In this document: piece by piece, positions 17,999 to 27,018 of the stretch
Layout of the letters: each line of letters starts with the position of its first letter
Position numbering within the stretch: position 1 is the first letter of the stretch
Assembly (NCBI RefSeq): GCF_002261265.1
Contig: NZ_NEVK01000008.1
Location: forward strand, 124,001-188,000
Length of the DNA: 64,000 nucleotides
Reading direction: 5' to 3'
Origin: Bordetella genomosp. 7
GTDB taxonomy: Bacteria > Pseudomonadota > Gammaproteobacteria > Burkholderiales > Burkholderiaceae_B
Translations under genes and position numbers: made by a program
The notes under the pieces: generated by a model
What the model saw: only the letters and a program-made list of their open reading frames with translations
Told to the model about the DNA's origin: nothing
Databases searched by the model: none

Positions 17999-20569
17999 AT
18001 GCTGCCCGTACGCTACATCCCGACCCGACGCCACTCGCTCAACCTGATACTGGCCTCGCTGGCTGCGTCGCTGTGGAACGCGGCCCAGGCTCAGGCCGCA
18101 CCCACACAGGTCGCAGAAGTTCGGTTCAACGCCGACATGGTGCGCAACTTCGGCGACACGGCTGTGGACGTCAGCCGTTTCAACCGCGGCAACTATGCCG
18201 CGCCGGGGGATTACACCGTTCCTGTGGTGGTCAACCACATACAAGCCGGACGCAGCACCGTGAGGGTGCGCCAGCTGGCCGGCGAAGCGTACCCGCAGCC
18301 CTGCATAGACGCCGATCTGCTGCTCCTCGCGGGAGTCAACCTTGGTCGGCTGGACGAGCCCACCCATGAACGCCTACGATCGGCGCCGTGCGGTCGATTG
18401 CACGACTTCATCCCTGACTCGCACGCCGAATTCGACAACGGCGAACAGCGGCTGACCATGAGCATTCCGCAGATATGGCTAAACCGCAGCGCACGCGGCT
18501 ATATCGACCCAAAATACTGGAATGAAGGTACCACCGCAGGCGTGCTGCGCTACAACGCGAACTTGTACCGGTACGCCGCCCGCCACGGCAACGACACCAC
18601 ACAGGCCTATGTGGGGCTGGACAGCGGCCTCAATCTTGGCGCCTGGCGACTGCGCCATCGCGGCAACCTGAACTACAGCAAAACCCAAGGTACCCGGTAT
18701 CAAAGCATACAAACCTATGCGCAGCGTTCGATTGGAACCATAAAGAGCCAGCTCACCGCCGGCGAATTCCATACCGAAGGCGCCGTGCTCGAAAGCATAG
18801 GTCTCACGGGCGTGGCCCTGTCCAGCGACGAACGCATGTACCCGGAATCGCAGCGCGGCTATGCCCCCACGATACGCGGCATTGCCAACAGCAATGCCCG
18901 CGTACGCGTGCTGCAGAATGGCAACGTCATATACGAAACCACGGTGGCGCCGGGCGAGTTCGAAATCGACGATCTGTACCCCACCGGATATGGTGGCGAC
19001 CTGCAAGTCGTCGTAACCGAAGCCGATGGCAGCGAACACATATCCATGGTGCCTTACTCGGCACCGGTCAACGCCCTGCGGGCCGGCACAACGCGCTACA
19101 GCGTGGCGGCCGGCCAGTACCGCAGCGCGCTGGTCAACGACAAGCCGTATGTCTTCCAGGGCACGGTACGCCATGGTTTCAACAACTTGCTGACGGGGTA
19201 CGGTGGCGTACTCGCATCCAAGCATTACCTTGCCGGCCAATTGGGCACAGCGCTCAATACCGCCATCGGCGCCTTCGGGTTGGACGCCACCTACGCGCGT
19301 GCCAAGTTGAACAACCAGGCCAACCGCACGGGCCAGAGCTATAGCGTGAGCTACTCGCGCTTCTTTGTACCCACCAGCACCAGTGTCACGCTGGCAGCCT
19401 ATCGATACTCCACCCGCGGGTTTCTCAGCCTGAGCGACACAATGGCATTGCGCTCGCCCGGATCACGGCACGGGTTGCCGCGCCACTATGGCGCCAATGC
19501 CAAGGGCCGCCTTCAAGTCATGTTGAACCAGCCATTGGGCGATCGGCTCGGATCAGTGTATTTGTCGGGATACAGCCAGAATTACTGGGGCTACGAAGGC
19601 CGTGACACAGAATACCAGGCGGGCTACCGCAACACGTATAAGCAGATCGGCTACAGCATCAGCGCTGCGCGCCAGTACAACGTGTACGACGGCAAGTGGG
19701 GCAACACCTACATGCTCAACGTCACCCTGCCGCTGGGCCGGTCTGCGGGTGCACCGAGATCCAGCACCAGCATCCGCCACAACAACCGTGACCACAGCAC
19801 GTCGATTTACGAAACAGTCAACGGAAGCCTGGGCCGGTCCGACAATCCGCTCTACTACGGCCTGAGCGCGAATCACGTACGGTCGCGCCACGGCATTGCG
19901 AACAACGTCAGCGCCAACGCGTCATGGATGTCGCCCTATGCCCAACTGGCAGGCAGTGCCAGCCGATCAAGGTCCGGCAGCCAAAGCAGCGCCAGCATTT
20001 CCGGCGCCGCCGTAGCCTGGGGTGGAGGAATGGCGCTGGCGCCAGCGTTAGGCGACACCTTCGCCATCGTGCAAGCGCAAGGTGCCGAAGGGGCGCGCCT
20101 AGCCAACATGAACGGCCTGCGGGTAGACGGGCGCGGCTACGGCCTGGTGCCTAACCTGACGCCATACGTACAAAACACGATCGAAGTCGACCCCAAAGGC
20201 TTGCCCCTGAACGTGCAGTTCAAATCCACCATCCAGCATGTGGCCCCCACCGCCGGCGCCGTCGTACCCGTGAAGTTCGAAGTGGAAGCCGGCGGCCACG
20301 CGGCAGTAATACGCGCGCACCTGGCAGACGGTAGCCCGCTACCCTTCGGCGCCGAAGTCCAGGATGCCCATGGCAACAGCATAGGCACCGTGGCGCAGGG
20401 CAGCCGCATCCTGGCCAACAACCTGAAAGACACGGCGGGCCGCCTGCGCGTCAAGTGGGGCGAATCCGTGCTGGAGCATTGTTCGGTGGATTACCGCATT
20501 CCCGACAACAACGGCAAGGACACACAGCAGTTCCATCTGTTGCAAGGCACCTGCGCGCAAGGACACTAA
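17999..20569 (+). CDS. Outer membrane fimbrial usher (FimC/PapC-like)
   Basis: An 856-residue usher that threads chaperone-pilin complexes through the outer membrane. The ATG at 17999 gives a signal peptide ending near AAQAQA and the usher N-domain start VRFNADMV. The family segments GIANSNARVRVLQNG-type plug hinge, APGEFEIDDLYPTGYGGDL and VVTEADGS are present, and the C-terminal domain (from about TAGAVVPVKFEVE) ends with paired cysteines in HCSVDYRIP and LQGTC. Length is normal. The adhesin gene starts 1 bp after the stop, so the two are co-translated or nearly so. In Bordetella the equivalent gene is called fimC. Confidence 0.94.
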   Translation: MLPVRYIPTRRHSLNLILASLAASLWNAAQAQAAPTQVAEVRFNADMVRNFGDTAVDVSRFNRGNYAAPGDYTVPVVVNHIQAGRSTVRVRQLAGEAYPQPCIDADLLLLAGVNLGRLDEPTHERLRSAPCGRLHDFIPDSHAEFDNGEQRLTMSIPQIWLNRSARGYIDPKYWNEGTTAGVLRYNANLYRYAARHGNDTTQAYVGLDSGLNLGAWRLRHRGNLNYSKTQGTRYQSIQTYAQRSIGTIKSQLTAGEFHTEGAVLESIGLTGVALSSDERMYPESQRGYAPTIRGIANSNARVRVLQNGNVIYETTVAPGEFEIDDLYPTGYGGDLQVVVTEADGSEHISMVPYSAPVNALRAGTTRYSVAAGQYRSALVNDKPYVFQGTVRHGFNNLLTGYGGVLASKHYLAGQLGTALNTAIGAFGLDATYARAKLNNQANRTGQSYSVSYSRFFVPTSTSVTLAAYRYSTRGFLSLSDTMALRSPGSRHGLPRHYGANAKGRLQVMLNQPLGDRLGSVYLSGYSQNYWGYEGRDTEYQAGYRNTYKQIGYSISAARQYNVYDGKWGNTYMLNVTLPLGRSAGAPRSSTSIRHNNRDHSTSIYETVNGSLGRSDNPLYYGLSANHVRSRHGIANNVSANASWMSPYAQLAGSASRSRSGSQSSASISGAAVAWGGGMALAPALGDTFAIVQAQGAEGARLANMNGLRVDGRGYGLVPNLTPYVQNTIEVDPKGLPLNVQFKSTIQHVAPTAGAVVPVKFEVEAGGHAAVIRAHLADGSPLPFGAEVQDAHGNSIGTVAQGSRILANNLKDTAGRLRVKWGESVLEHCSVDYRIPDNNGKDTQQFHLLQGTCAQGH

Positions 20570-20570
20570 C

Positions 20571-21692
20571 ATGCCATTGAATGCCATTTACGCCGCGCCC
20601 CGTGCCTTTGCACGACAGCCAGCCAGGCCCCTGCTCGCCCGGCTGGTTGCCGTCGCCTCACTGGCATTGGCCTGGGGAACCGCTGATGCGGCGCAGTACT
20701 CATGCACCTTCTTCAACCCGAATCGCACACAGTACATTCCGACTCCGACCCAAATCGTGCTAATGCCCGGAATGGAAACCAGCGGAACAAAATTCTCGGC
20801 GACCGATCCCGGCCCAGGGGGCCCGGGCCGTACGGTCGACTGCGAGCACGGAGCAAAGATCGAACCTACAGAGGGGTTGCGCAGGAATATTGACATCTAC
20901 CTATACTTTGACACCCCCTACTACCAATATGTGGATTCGAAAACGATACGCCTGGGAACCTCGAACTTCGGTCTGCGCCTGACGACCGCCGGCCGCACAA
21001 TCCAGAACAATCCACTGCGCATGGCGTGGGGCGATATAGGGTACCGAAACGATACCTTCGAGATCTGGTACGGCAATGGTGGTCAGGTAGATTTTGAACT
21101 GGTCCACTTGGGATCGGGCCCAGTCGACGGAAGCGTGGTAAAGCTGTCGGAATCTGGGCTATTCGCGCGAGCGATGGTTGCGATCAAGGGGGTAGATCCT
21201 TATGGCCGGGATTTGGTCTCCAACGAGCTGGTGACTCTATTGTGGAGCAACAACGAAGTTCCAGTTTCTCAAACGACTTGCAAGGTCGCCGATCGCACAG
21301 TAACGCTGGGCACCCACGATTTCGGCGGCGGCACGATAGGATCGACGTCGCCCGCCCAAGACTTTGCAATTTCGATGACCAATTGCCCTACTGGCGTGCC
21401 GATCTATTACCGCATCGATCCCGCCACTGCGGTGGTTCCTGGCCCCCCGGGCGCAAACTCGTCGCTGATGGAACTGGATAGCAGCACGTCCATTGCGTCT
21501 GGTGTCGGCATCCAGCTGCTGCACCAGGACACCTCTCCGTTGCCCCTGGAAACCAAGATCACGCTCACGTCATCCGGCCTTGCTTATCCCAATTATGACC
21601 TGCAGCTAAAGGCACGCTATTACCAGATCAGCAATTCGGTAGTGCCCGGAACGGCTAATGCATCGGCCACGGTCACGATTACACACCAATGA
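20571..21692 (+). CDS. Fimbrial tip adhesin (FimD-like, two-domain)
   Basis: A 373-residue secreted protein, twice pilin length, as for two-domain tip adhesins. The signal peptide ends near TADAAQ. An N-terminal receptor-binding half (about 40-220, with cysteines in YSCTFF and VDCEHG) is followed by a pilin half (about 230-373) with TTCKV and TNCPTG cysteines and the terminal ASATVTITHQ strand. Position directly after the usher matches Bordetella fimD. The binding half is more A+T-rich and little conserved; its ligand cannot be inferred. Confidence 0.85.
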   Translation: MPLNAIYAAPRAFARQPARPLLARLVAVASLALAWGTADAAQYSCTFFNPNRTQYIPTPTQIVLMPGMETSGTKFSATDPGPGGPGRTVDCEHGAKIEPTEGLRRNIDIYLYFDTPYYQYVDSKTIRLGTSNFGLRLTTAGRTIQNNPLRMAWGDIGYRNDTFEIWYGNGGQVDFELVHLGSGPVDGSVVKLSESGLFARAMVAIKGVDPYGRDLVSNELVTLLWSNNEVPVSQTTCKVADRTVTLGTHDFGGGTIGSTSPAQDFAISMTNCPTGVPIYYRIDPATAVVPGPPGANSSLMELDSSTSIASGVGIQLLHQDTSPLPLETKITLTSSGLAYPNYDLQLKARYYQISNSVVPGTANASATVTITHQ

Positions 21693-21983
21693 CTCGACTG
21701 CATGGCAAGTGCGATTTGTCGCACGCTCGGCGGCATCTACTTATAGACCCAGGGCGACATCTGCGTAGCATTGCCGGAAGGCTCCGCATGCGCACCGCTT
21801 TCATGAACTCGCACGAATTCGCCGCCATGGGTTTGCCGCACCTTCAATGGCCGGAGTGCTTGGCCTCAACCTCTTCGGGCGTCGGCCCATTTGCGTCCAC
21901 GAACAAGGGCTCGGCCGAGCAAAGTGACATACGGGTCGATTACCTCTCTTTGGCATAGTTTGCCGGGCGTTCCGACTGCATCG

Positions 21984-23264
21984 ATGGCCGTCGCCTGCGT
22001 TGCGATACTTGCGGCAGTTGTCGTTCTGGCACTGGGTGCCACGCGCCCATCGAAAAACAATGCCAAACACGGCCACACGCCGGGCAATACGTGCCATACC
22101 TGCCGCCAAGCCGAAGCGGCATTGCGCACCAGATCGGCGTTCCTGGCCGCAATAAGCCATGACCTGCGCACCGCCATGAACGCGGTGGTGGGCATGCTGG
22201 AACTCACCCTGGTCAGCGGCTCGCTTGGGTTTGCCGAAAAACGTCAGCTCTCCACCGCACTGGATGCGTCGCGCTCGCTGCTGACGCTGGTGAACGACCT
22301 GCTCGATCTATCCCAACTGGAGTCGGGCAAGTTTGCCATCAGGCCGCAGGTGGCATCGGTGCCGAACGTGGTGCACGAAGTGCGTGAGCTTTTCGCGGCA
22401 ACGGCACAGCGCAAGGCGCTGACGCTGGACGCCCGGGTGTCGGGCAGGCTGGCGCCTGCTCACCTGGTTGACACGCTGCGTCTGAAACAAGTCTTGAACA
22501 ACTTGGTGTCCAACGCCATTTGCCATACACGACGCGGTCGCGTGCGCATCCGGGTGGCGGCGGCGCCTGCCAGCGTATTGCCTACGGGCGCAGGCATTCA
22601 ATGGATACGGTTTACGGTGTCGGACACTGGCGTCGGCATTCCGCCCGCTGCGCTGCCAACGCTGTTCGAACCGTTTGTGCAGGCCAACACGCCGGGCGCC
22701 GAGGGCGGCGTCGGGCTGGGCCTGTCTATCTGCAAGCAGCTGGTAGATGCGATGGGCGGGCGTATCCGGGTCTATAGCAGGCCGCAGCGTGGCACCCGGG
22801 TGCACGTAGAACTGCCGCTGGCCATCTCGGATGGCCACGCGGGCGCACTGGCGGGCCCGCCTGCCGCAAAAGCCCGGCTGCCCATACTTGTTGTGGACGA
22901 TCATGCGCCGAACCGCATTTTGTTGAATCAACAGTTGCAGACGCTGGGGCACCGTGCCGTATGCATCGAAGACGGCGCGCAGGCTTTGGCCGCCACGGAA
23001 CGGCAAGCCTTCAAGCTGGTGATTTGCGACTGCGCCATGCCGCGCATGAACGGGCTGGAGTTTGTGCGCGCGTTGCGAGCGGGCGGCAGCATGAATGCGG
23101 CGGTGCCGGTGCTGGGCTATACGGCCGGCGTGCAGAAGAGCTACGAGCAAGCGCTGCTGAATGCCGGCATGGATGCGGTGCTGGTAAAGCCCGTAGGTCT
23201 GGCAGACCTGCAACGGGCCCAGCACGCGCATCTGGCTGGTGAACAACAACCCGGCGGGTCATAG
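21984..23264 (+). CDS. Membrane hybrid histidine kinase, BvgS-like cytoplasmic module without periplasmic domain
   Basis: A hybrid sensor kinase of 426 residues from the ATG at 21984; a TTG start at 21891 would add 31 residues. It has one N-terminal membrane helix (about 2-19), then a short linker with a CxxC motif (C37, C40). The phospho-acceptor His59 lies in SHDLRTAMN. N (LNNLVSNA), G1 (DTGVGIPP) and G2 (GVGLGLSIC) ATPase boxes follow, then a receiver domain (about 300-415) with Asp349 and Lys402. BvgS/EvgS proteins have large periplasmic Venus-flytrap domains and a fused HPt; both are missing here. A separate HPt gene is convergent 6 bp away. The truncation may be functional or decay; all catalytic boxes are intact. 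Confidence 0.88.
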   Translation: MAVACVAILAAVVVLALGATRPSKNNAKHGHTPGNTCHTCRQAEAALRTRSAFLAAISHDLRTAMNAVVGMLELTLVSGSLGFAEKRQLSTALDASRSLLTLVNDLLDLSQLESGKFAIRPQVASVPNVVHEVRELFAATAQRKALTLDARVSGRLAPAHLVDTLRLKQVLNNLVSNAICHTRRGRVRIRVAAAPASVLPTGAGIQWIRFTVSDTGVGIPPAALPTLFEPFVQANTPGAEGGVGLGLSICKQLVDAMGGRIRVYSRPQRGTRVHVELPLAISDGHAGALAGPPAAKARLPILVVDDHAPNRILLNQQLQTLGHRAVCIEDGAQALAATERQAFKLVICDCAMPRMNGLEFVRALRAGGSMNAAVPVLGYTAGVQKSYEQALLNAGMDAVLVKPVGLADLQRAQHAHLAGEQQPGGS

Positions 23265-23269
23265 GCGCA

Positions 23270-23788
23270 TTAACGCCGGTGCGAAGCTTCTGCCGTGAAC
23301 GATCGCTGGGTGGCCGCAAGGTTGGCCCAGCCCTGCAATGCGTGCGACAGGCGCTGCACCGCAGCCGAGAATACGCCAAGCAGGCTTAGCAATGCCTGGC
23401 CATCACGTTGTTCGGCCAGCGCTTCCACGCGATGGCATAGCGCGGCCAGGGTGCCGGCGCCCGACAGTTGCGCAGTGTTCTTTATGCGATGCGCGTGCGC
23501 GCGCACGTCGGCCCAGTTTTTTTCGGCACAGGCGATCTGGATGTCGTGCAGGTCGGCCTGGTTGGTTTCCAGCAGGCTGGCCAGCAGTTCCGCGGCCACG
23601 GCGCTGTCATCGTTGACCAAGCGGAAAACATGCGCGCCTATGGCGCGGCATTCGTCTGCCGTGGGCAATGCTCCGGCTGTAATGAACTGGAAATGCGGCG
23701 CCGCAGCGCCTGGCGCGGCCGGCGCCGACGGGGCGGGGTGTGGCGGGCGGGGTAAGACATCCCGTGCTGAAACGACAGCGGCAGTCAT
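23270..23788 (-). CDS. Free-standing HPt phosphotransfer protein
   Basis: A 172-residue protein whose C-terminal 110 residues form an HPt four-helix domain with the acceptor His100 in AHRIKNTAQ (His-x-x-Lys). The N-terminal 35 residues are a Pro/Ala-rich tail. The start at 23788 lies 4 bp after the stop of the regulator gene; an earlier in-frame start at 23830 would overlap that gene. In BvgS and EvgS this domain is the C-terminus of the kinase, so here it appears split off. It should shuttle phosphate from the kinase receiver (Asp349) to the regulator (Asp54). Confidence 0.85.
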   Translation of the reverse strand: MTAAVVSARDVLPRPPHPAPSAPAAPGAAAPHFQFITAGALPTADECRAIGAHVFRLVNDDSAVAAELLASLLETNQADLHDIQIACAEKNWADVRAHAHRIKNTAQLSGAGTLAALCHRVEALAEQRDGQALLSLLGVFSAAVQRLSHALQGWANLAATQRSFTAEASHRR

Positions 23789-23792
23789 GGAA

Positions 23793-24416
23793 TCAGGAAA
23801 CGATACGGTTCTTGCGCGCGAAGTCGACAAGTTCGACCAGGGTGCGCACGCCCAGCTTGGCCATCAGCCGCGTCTTGTATGTGCTGACCGTTTTGTTGCT
23901 GATGAACAGGGTTTCGCCGATGGCTTTGTTGCTCATGCCACTGGCCAGCAGTTTCGTGACGGTGATTTCGCGGTCGGACAGCAGGCTGATGACGTCGGCG
24001 GCCGGGCGGGCCGCCGCCTGGGGCGCGGCGCAATCGTCCGGGTACACGCTATAGCCGGCCAACACGGTTTCGATGGCGCGCACGATTTCGGTGACGTCCT
24101 GGGTTTTGCTGATGTAGCCCTGCGCCCCCGCCGCCCTGACACGCGGCGCGTACAAGAGGGGATCTTGCGCGGATATGACCAGAATGCGGGTGTCGGGCCT
24201 GGCCTGCTTGATACGAGGGATGGTGTCCAGGCCGTTGAGCCGGGGCAAGTCCAGGTCGAGCACTACCAGGCGGGGTTGAACCTCGCGCACCAGACGGACG
24301 GCATCTTGCCCGTTGCTTGCTTCGATGATCTGCGTAACGCCCAGCATCTGCGAAAGCTGCTGCCGTATTACCAGCCGCAATGACGGGTGATCGTCGACGA
24401 TGAGCACGCTAGTCAC
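23793..24416 (-). CDS. BvgA-like response regulator (NarL/LuxR family)
   Basis: A 207-residue regulator with a receiver domain (about 1-120; DD at 8-9, acceptor Asp54 in VVLDLDLPRLNG, Lys in YISKTQ) and a LuxR-type DNA-binding domain (about 140-207). The recognition helix region ISNKTVSTYKTRL is the same as I recall for BvgA, and with the GTG start at 24416 the acceptor falls at residue 54 as in BvgA. A TTG at 24485 is an alternative start. It is first in a two-gene unit with the HPt gene and probably controls the fimbrial operon nearby, which is inference. Confidence 0.9.
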   Translation of the reverse strand: MTSVLIVDDHPSLRLVIRQQLSQMLGVTQIIEASNGQDAVRLVREVQPRLVVLDLDLPRLNGLDTIPRIKQARPDTRILVISAQDPLLYAPRVRAAGAQGYISKTQDVTEIVRAIETVLAGYSVYPDDCAAPQAAARPAADVISLLSDREITVTKLLASGMSNKAIGETLFISNKTVSTYKTRLMAKLGVRTLVELVDFARKNRIVS

Positions 24417-24579
24417 GAGTTGGTTTACCCATTGCTGTTTGCCTTTTCGGGGTCTTTGCCACAGATAGGCATTGTCGCGACGCAAGCCGTAAACTTTATT
24501 GATCTAAGACAAACCGAGCTTGCGTGGCTGATGGCAGTAGCGTCGCCCGCGCCCGCCTGGCAACAGTAGGAACCTGTAT

Positions 24580-25470
24580 ATGACGCGCGGCGCGGATGTA
24601 TTTGCCACCGCCCTGGCCCCGGCCATCTGGGGCAGCACGTATATCGTGACAACCGAGTTCCTGCCCCAGGGGTACCCCTTGACGGTGGCCATGCTGCGAG
24701 CCCTGCCTGCAGGGCTGTTGCTGCTGCTGTGGGCGCGACGCCTGCCTCGTGGGATCTGGTGGCTGCGCAGCCTGGCCCTGGGCTCGCTGAACTTCGCGCT
24801 GTTCTGGGCCATGCTGTTCGTGACGGCCTACCGGCTGCCCGGCGGGGTCGCCGCCACGCTGGGCGCTATTCAGACACTGATTGTGATCGGACTGGCGCGC
24901 GTCCTGCTGGGTTCGCCGGTACGCGGCTGGTCGGTCGTGGCGGCGCTGGCCGGCATAGGCGGCGTGGCCTTGCTGGTGCTGACGCCATCCGCCGCGCTGG
25001 ACCCCTATGGTGTGGCCGCGGGGCTGGTCGGGGCGGCGGCAATGGCGCTGGGCACCGTCCTGAGCCGCCGGTGGCAGCCGCCGGTGTCTGCGCTTACCTT
25101 CGCAAGCTGGCAACTGCTGGCCGGCGGGCTGGTGCTGCTGCCTTTTGCGGCGTGGCTGGAACCGCCCCTGCCGGAACTGACCGCGGCCAATATCGGGGGG
25201 CTGGCGTACCTGGCCGTGATAGGCGGCGCTTTTACCTACGCGCTGTGGTTTCGCGGGCTGGCGCGGCTGGGGCCTGCGGCGGTGGCGGCACTGGGGTTTC
25301 TGAGCCCCATGACGGCCGTGATACTGGGATGGGGCTTGCTGGGGCAAAGCCTGACGCTGCCGCAACTGGTGGGCATGATCGTCGTTATTGGCAGTGTGTG
25401 GGTAGTGCAACGCGCGCAGGCCTCCGCGCCCCGCGCGGCGCCTGGGGTTGCGCGGGCAGAGCGGCGTTGA
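24580..25470 (+). CDS. EamA/DMT family transporter
   Basis: A 296-residue inner-membrane protein with about ten hydrophobic helices arranged as two EamA repeats. The start ALAPAIWGSTYIVTTEFLPQG and the second-repeat segment GGAFTYALWFRGLARLGPAAVAALGFLSPMTA are characteristic of the YdcZ/RhaT/PecM-like drug/metabolite exporters. It is divergent from the BvgA-like regulator gene with a 160-bp shared upstream region. Family members export amino acids, nucleobases or other metabolites; the substrate is unknown. Confidence 0.92.
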   Translation: MTRGADVFATALAPAIWGSTYIVTTEFLPQGYPLTVAMLRALPAGLLLLLWARRLPRGIWWLRSLALGSLNFALFWAMLFVTAYRLPGGVAATLGAIQTLIVIGLARVLLGSPVRGWSVVAALAGIGGVALLVLTPSAALDPYGVAAGLVGAAAMALGTVLSRRWQPPVSALTFASWQLLAGGLVLLPFAAWLEPPLPELTAANIGGLAYLAVIGGAFTYALWFRGLARLGPAAVAALGFLSPMTAVILGWGLLGQSLTLPQLVGMIVVIGSVWVVQRAQASAPRAAPGVARAERR

Positions 25471-25504
25471 TCTGACGGCCGGAATGTTGGGGACGGCGTG
25501 CGTC

Positions 25505-25803
25505 GGTGTCTGACACCCTTCGGGAGTCAGACACCTGGATTGCTGGCGATGTGCTGCGTCCGGCTGTGAGTGTCTGACACCCTTCAAGAATCAGACACCG
25601 GGATTGCTGGCGATCTGCTGCGTTCGGCTGTGAGTGTCAGACACCCTTCGGGAGTCAGACACCTGGATTGCTGGCGATGTGCTGCGTTCGGCTGTGAGTG
25701 TCTGACACCCTTCGGGAGTCAGACACCTGGGTCACCTGAGCGGCGCCTGGACTGCGGAACGCGTTGCGCTCGGGTGTCTGACTCCCGAAGGGTGTCTGAC
25801 ACC
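25505..25803. repeat. Hairpin repeat array 1 (five units)
   Basis: Units lie at 25505-25535, 25570-25599, 25634-25663, 25698-25727 and 25773-25803. Each is a 13-mer such as GGTGTCTGACACC, a short CTTC/GAAG linker and a second arm GGAGTCAGACACC, able to fold into one hairpin. The first four are tandem with a 64-bp period and nearly identical 34-bp spacers; the fifth is in the opposite orientation after a different spacer. The array fills most of the 477-bp gap between the DMT and hmuS genes; no gene is seen there. Confidence 0.95.
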
Positions 25804-25899
25804 GGACTGCGCTAGGCACGCTGCTGCCGCGGTGATGGCTGCGCCCGTGCATGCCCTTGGCTGCGGCGCGGGAATTCGGTTGGCGGCGGCGCGCCCGTT

Positions 25900-25920
25900 T
25901 AGAATGAGAGTTGTTCGCAA
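25900..25920 (+). promoter_or_regulatory. Candidate Fur box overlapping a -10 element upstream of hmuS
   Basis: GAATGAGAGTTGTTCGCAA at 25902-25920 agrees at about three quarters of positions with the Fur consensus built on GATAAT/ATTATC-type arms (GAATGAGA half is complete). TAGAAT at 25900-25905 could be the -10 box, so bound Fur would block it. This fits iron-repressed hemin uptake. Confidence 0.55.
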
Positions 25921-25947
25921 GTACAACCTCTGTCCGGAGCAGCACTC

Positions 25948-27000
25948 TTGAGTTCTACCTCGTACGATGAACAGGCAGCTGCGCTGCGCGCGCGCAACGA
26001 CGCCCTGGCCGCCAGCCAACCCGGGTTGCGGGCCCGCAACCTGGCGCAAGCCCTGGGGGTGTCTGAAGCGCAATGGGTCGCGGCGCAGTGTGGCGGGGTG
26101 CGCGCCACCGCGTTGACACGAGCGGAATCGCCGCAGGTTATCGTTCGCGAATTGGGGTCGTTGGGCGAAGTGATGGCGCTGACGCGCAACGAATGGTGCG
26201 TGCATGAGCGCCACGGCCGATACGAATCGATCCACGCCGACGGCCCGGTGGGCCTGGTGCTGGGCCCGGATATCGACCTGCGTGTGTTCTTCAGCCAGTG
26301 GGACACGGCATGGGCGGTGCAACACGACGGGCGGCACAGCCTGCAGTTTTTCGACAAAGCGGGTGTGGCGGTACACAAGGTGTATTGCACGGACGCCACA
26401 GACCGCGCCGCATATGACGCACTGGTGGCGCGCTACGCCGGCGAGCCCGCATGGCCGCAGGCGCAGCCCTACCCTTGCAGCGACGAATCCCATGCGGTGG
26501 CCGACCCGCAGGCGCTGCGCGCGGCCTGGCTGGCCATGCAGGACACGCATGAATTTTTCCCGATGCTACGCAAGTTCAAGGTATCGCGCCTGGCCGCGCT
26601 GCAGGCTGCCGGCACCGACCTGGCCCAACGCGTGGACCCGGCTGCGGCCGAACAGGCGCTGACCGCCGCCGCCGCATCGGGGCTTTCCATCATGTGCTTC
26701 GTGGGCAACCGCGGCATGATCCAGATTCATACCGGGCCGGTATCGAACCTGCGCCGCACGGGCCCCTGGTTCAACGTGCTGGATGCGCGCTTTAACTTGC
26801 ATCTGAACACGCAGGCCATCGACCAGGCCTGGGTGGTCAGCAAACCCACCAGCGACGGCTGGGTGACTTCGCTGGAGCTTTACTCGGCCAGCGCGGAGCT
26901 GATCCTGCAGTTCTTTGGCGAACGCAAGCCCGGCAGACCTGAACTGGCCGAATGGCGCAGCCTGTTGGGCAGCTTGTGCCCGCAGCCGCTGGCCGCCTGA
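25948..27000 (+). CDS. hmuS: Hemin-handling cytoplasmic protein HmuS/BhuS
   Basis: A 350-residue soluble protein of the HemS/ChuS/HmuS family, built of two similar halves (about 20-170 and 190-350). Segments LGEVMALTRNEWCVHERHGRYE in the first half and FVGNRGMIQIHTGPV with FNVLDARFNLHLN in the second are family hallmarks. The start is a TTG after a CGGAGC site; no upstream in-frame ATG exists. It receives or degrades heme delivered by the ABC importer encoded next. It opens the hmuSTUV operon. Confidence 0.93.
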   Translation: MSSTSYDEQAAALRARNDALAASQPGLRARNLAQALGVSEAQWVAAQCGGVRATALTRAESPQVIVRELGSLGEVMALTRNEWCVHERHGRYESIHADGPVGLVLGPDIDLRVFFSQWDTAWAVQHDGRHSLQFFDKAGVAVHKVYCTDATDRAAYDALVARYAGEPAWPQAQPYPCSDESHAVADPQALRAAWLAMQDTHEFFPMLRKFKVSRLAALQAAGTDLAQRVDPAAAEQALTAAAASGLSIMCFVGNRGMIQIHTGPVSNLRRTGPWFNVLDARFNLHLNTQAIDQAWVVSKPTSDGWVTSLELYSASAELILQFFGERKPGRPELAEWRSLLGSLCPQPLAA

Positions 27001-27018
27001 CGCCAACTGGGGAACATC

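Noticed and set aside
21689-21958. An 89-residue open frame between adhesin and kinase genes
   Set aside because: It overlaps the adhesin stop and has no ribosome site or recognisable features; the 291-bp gap otherwise shows nothing clear.
25505-25803. CRISPR-like array (about 30-bp repeats at 64-bp period)
   Set aside because: The spacers are nearly identical to each other, the repeats form long self-hairpins in both orientations, similar arrays recur between ordinary genes, and there are no cas genes.
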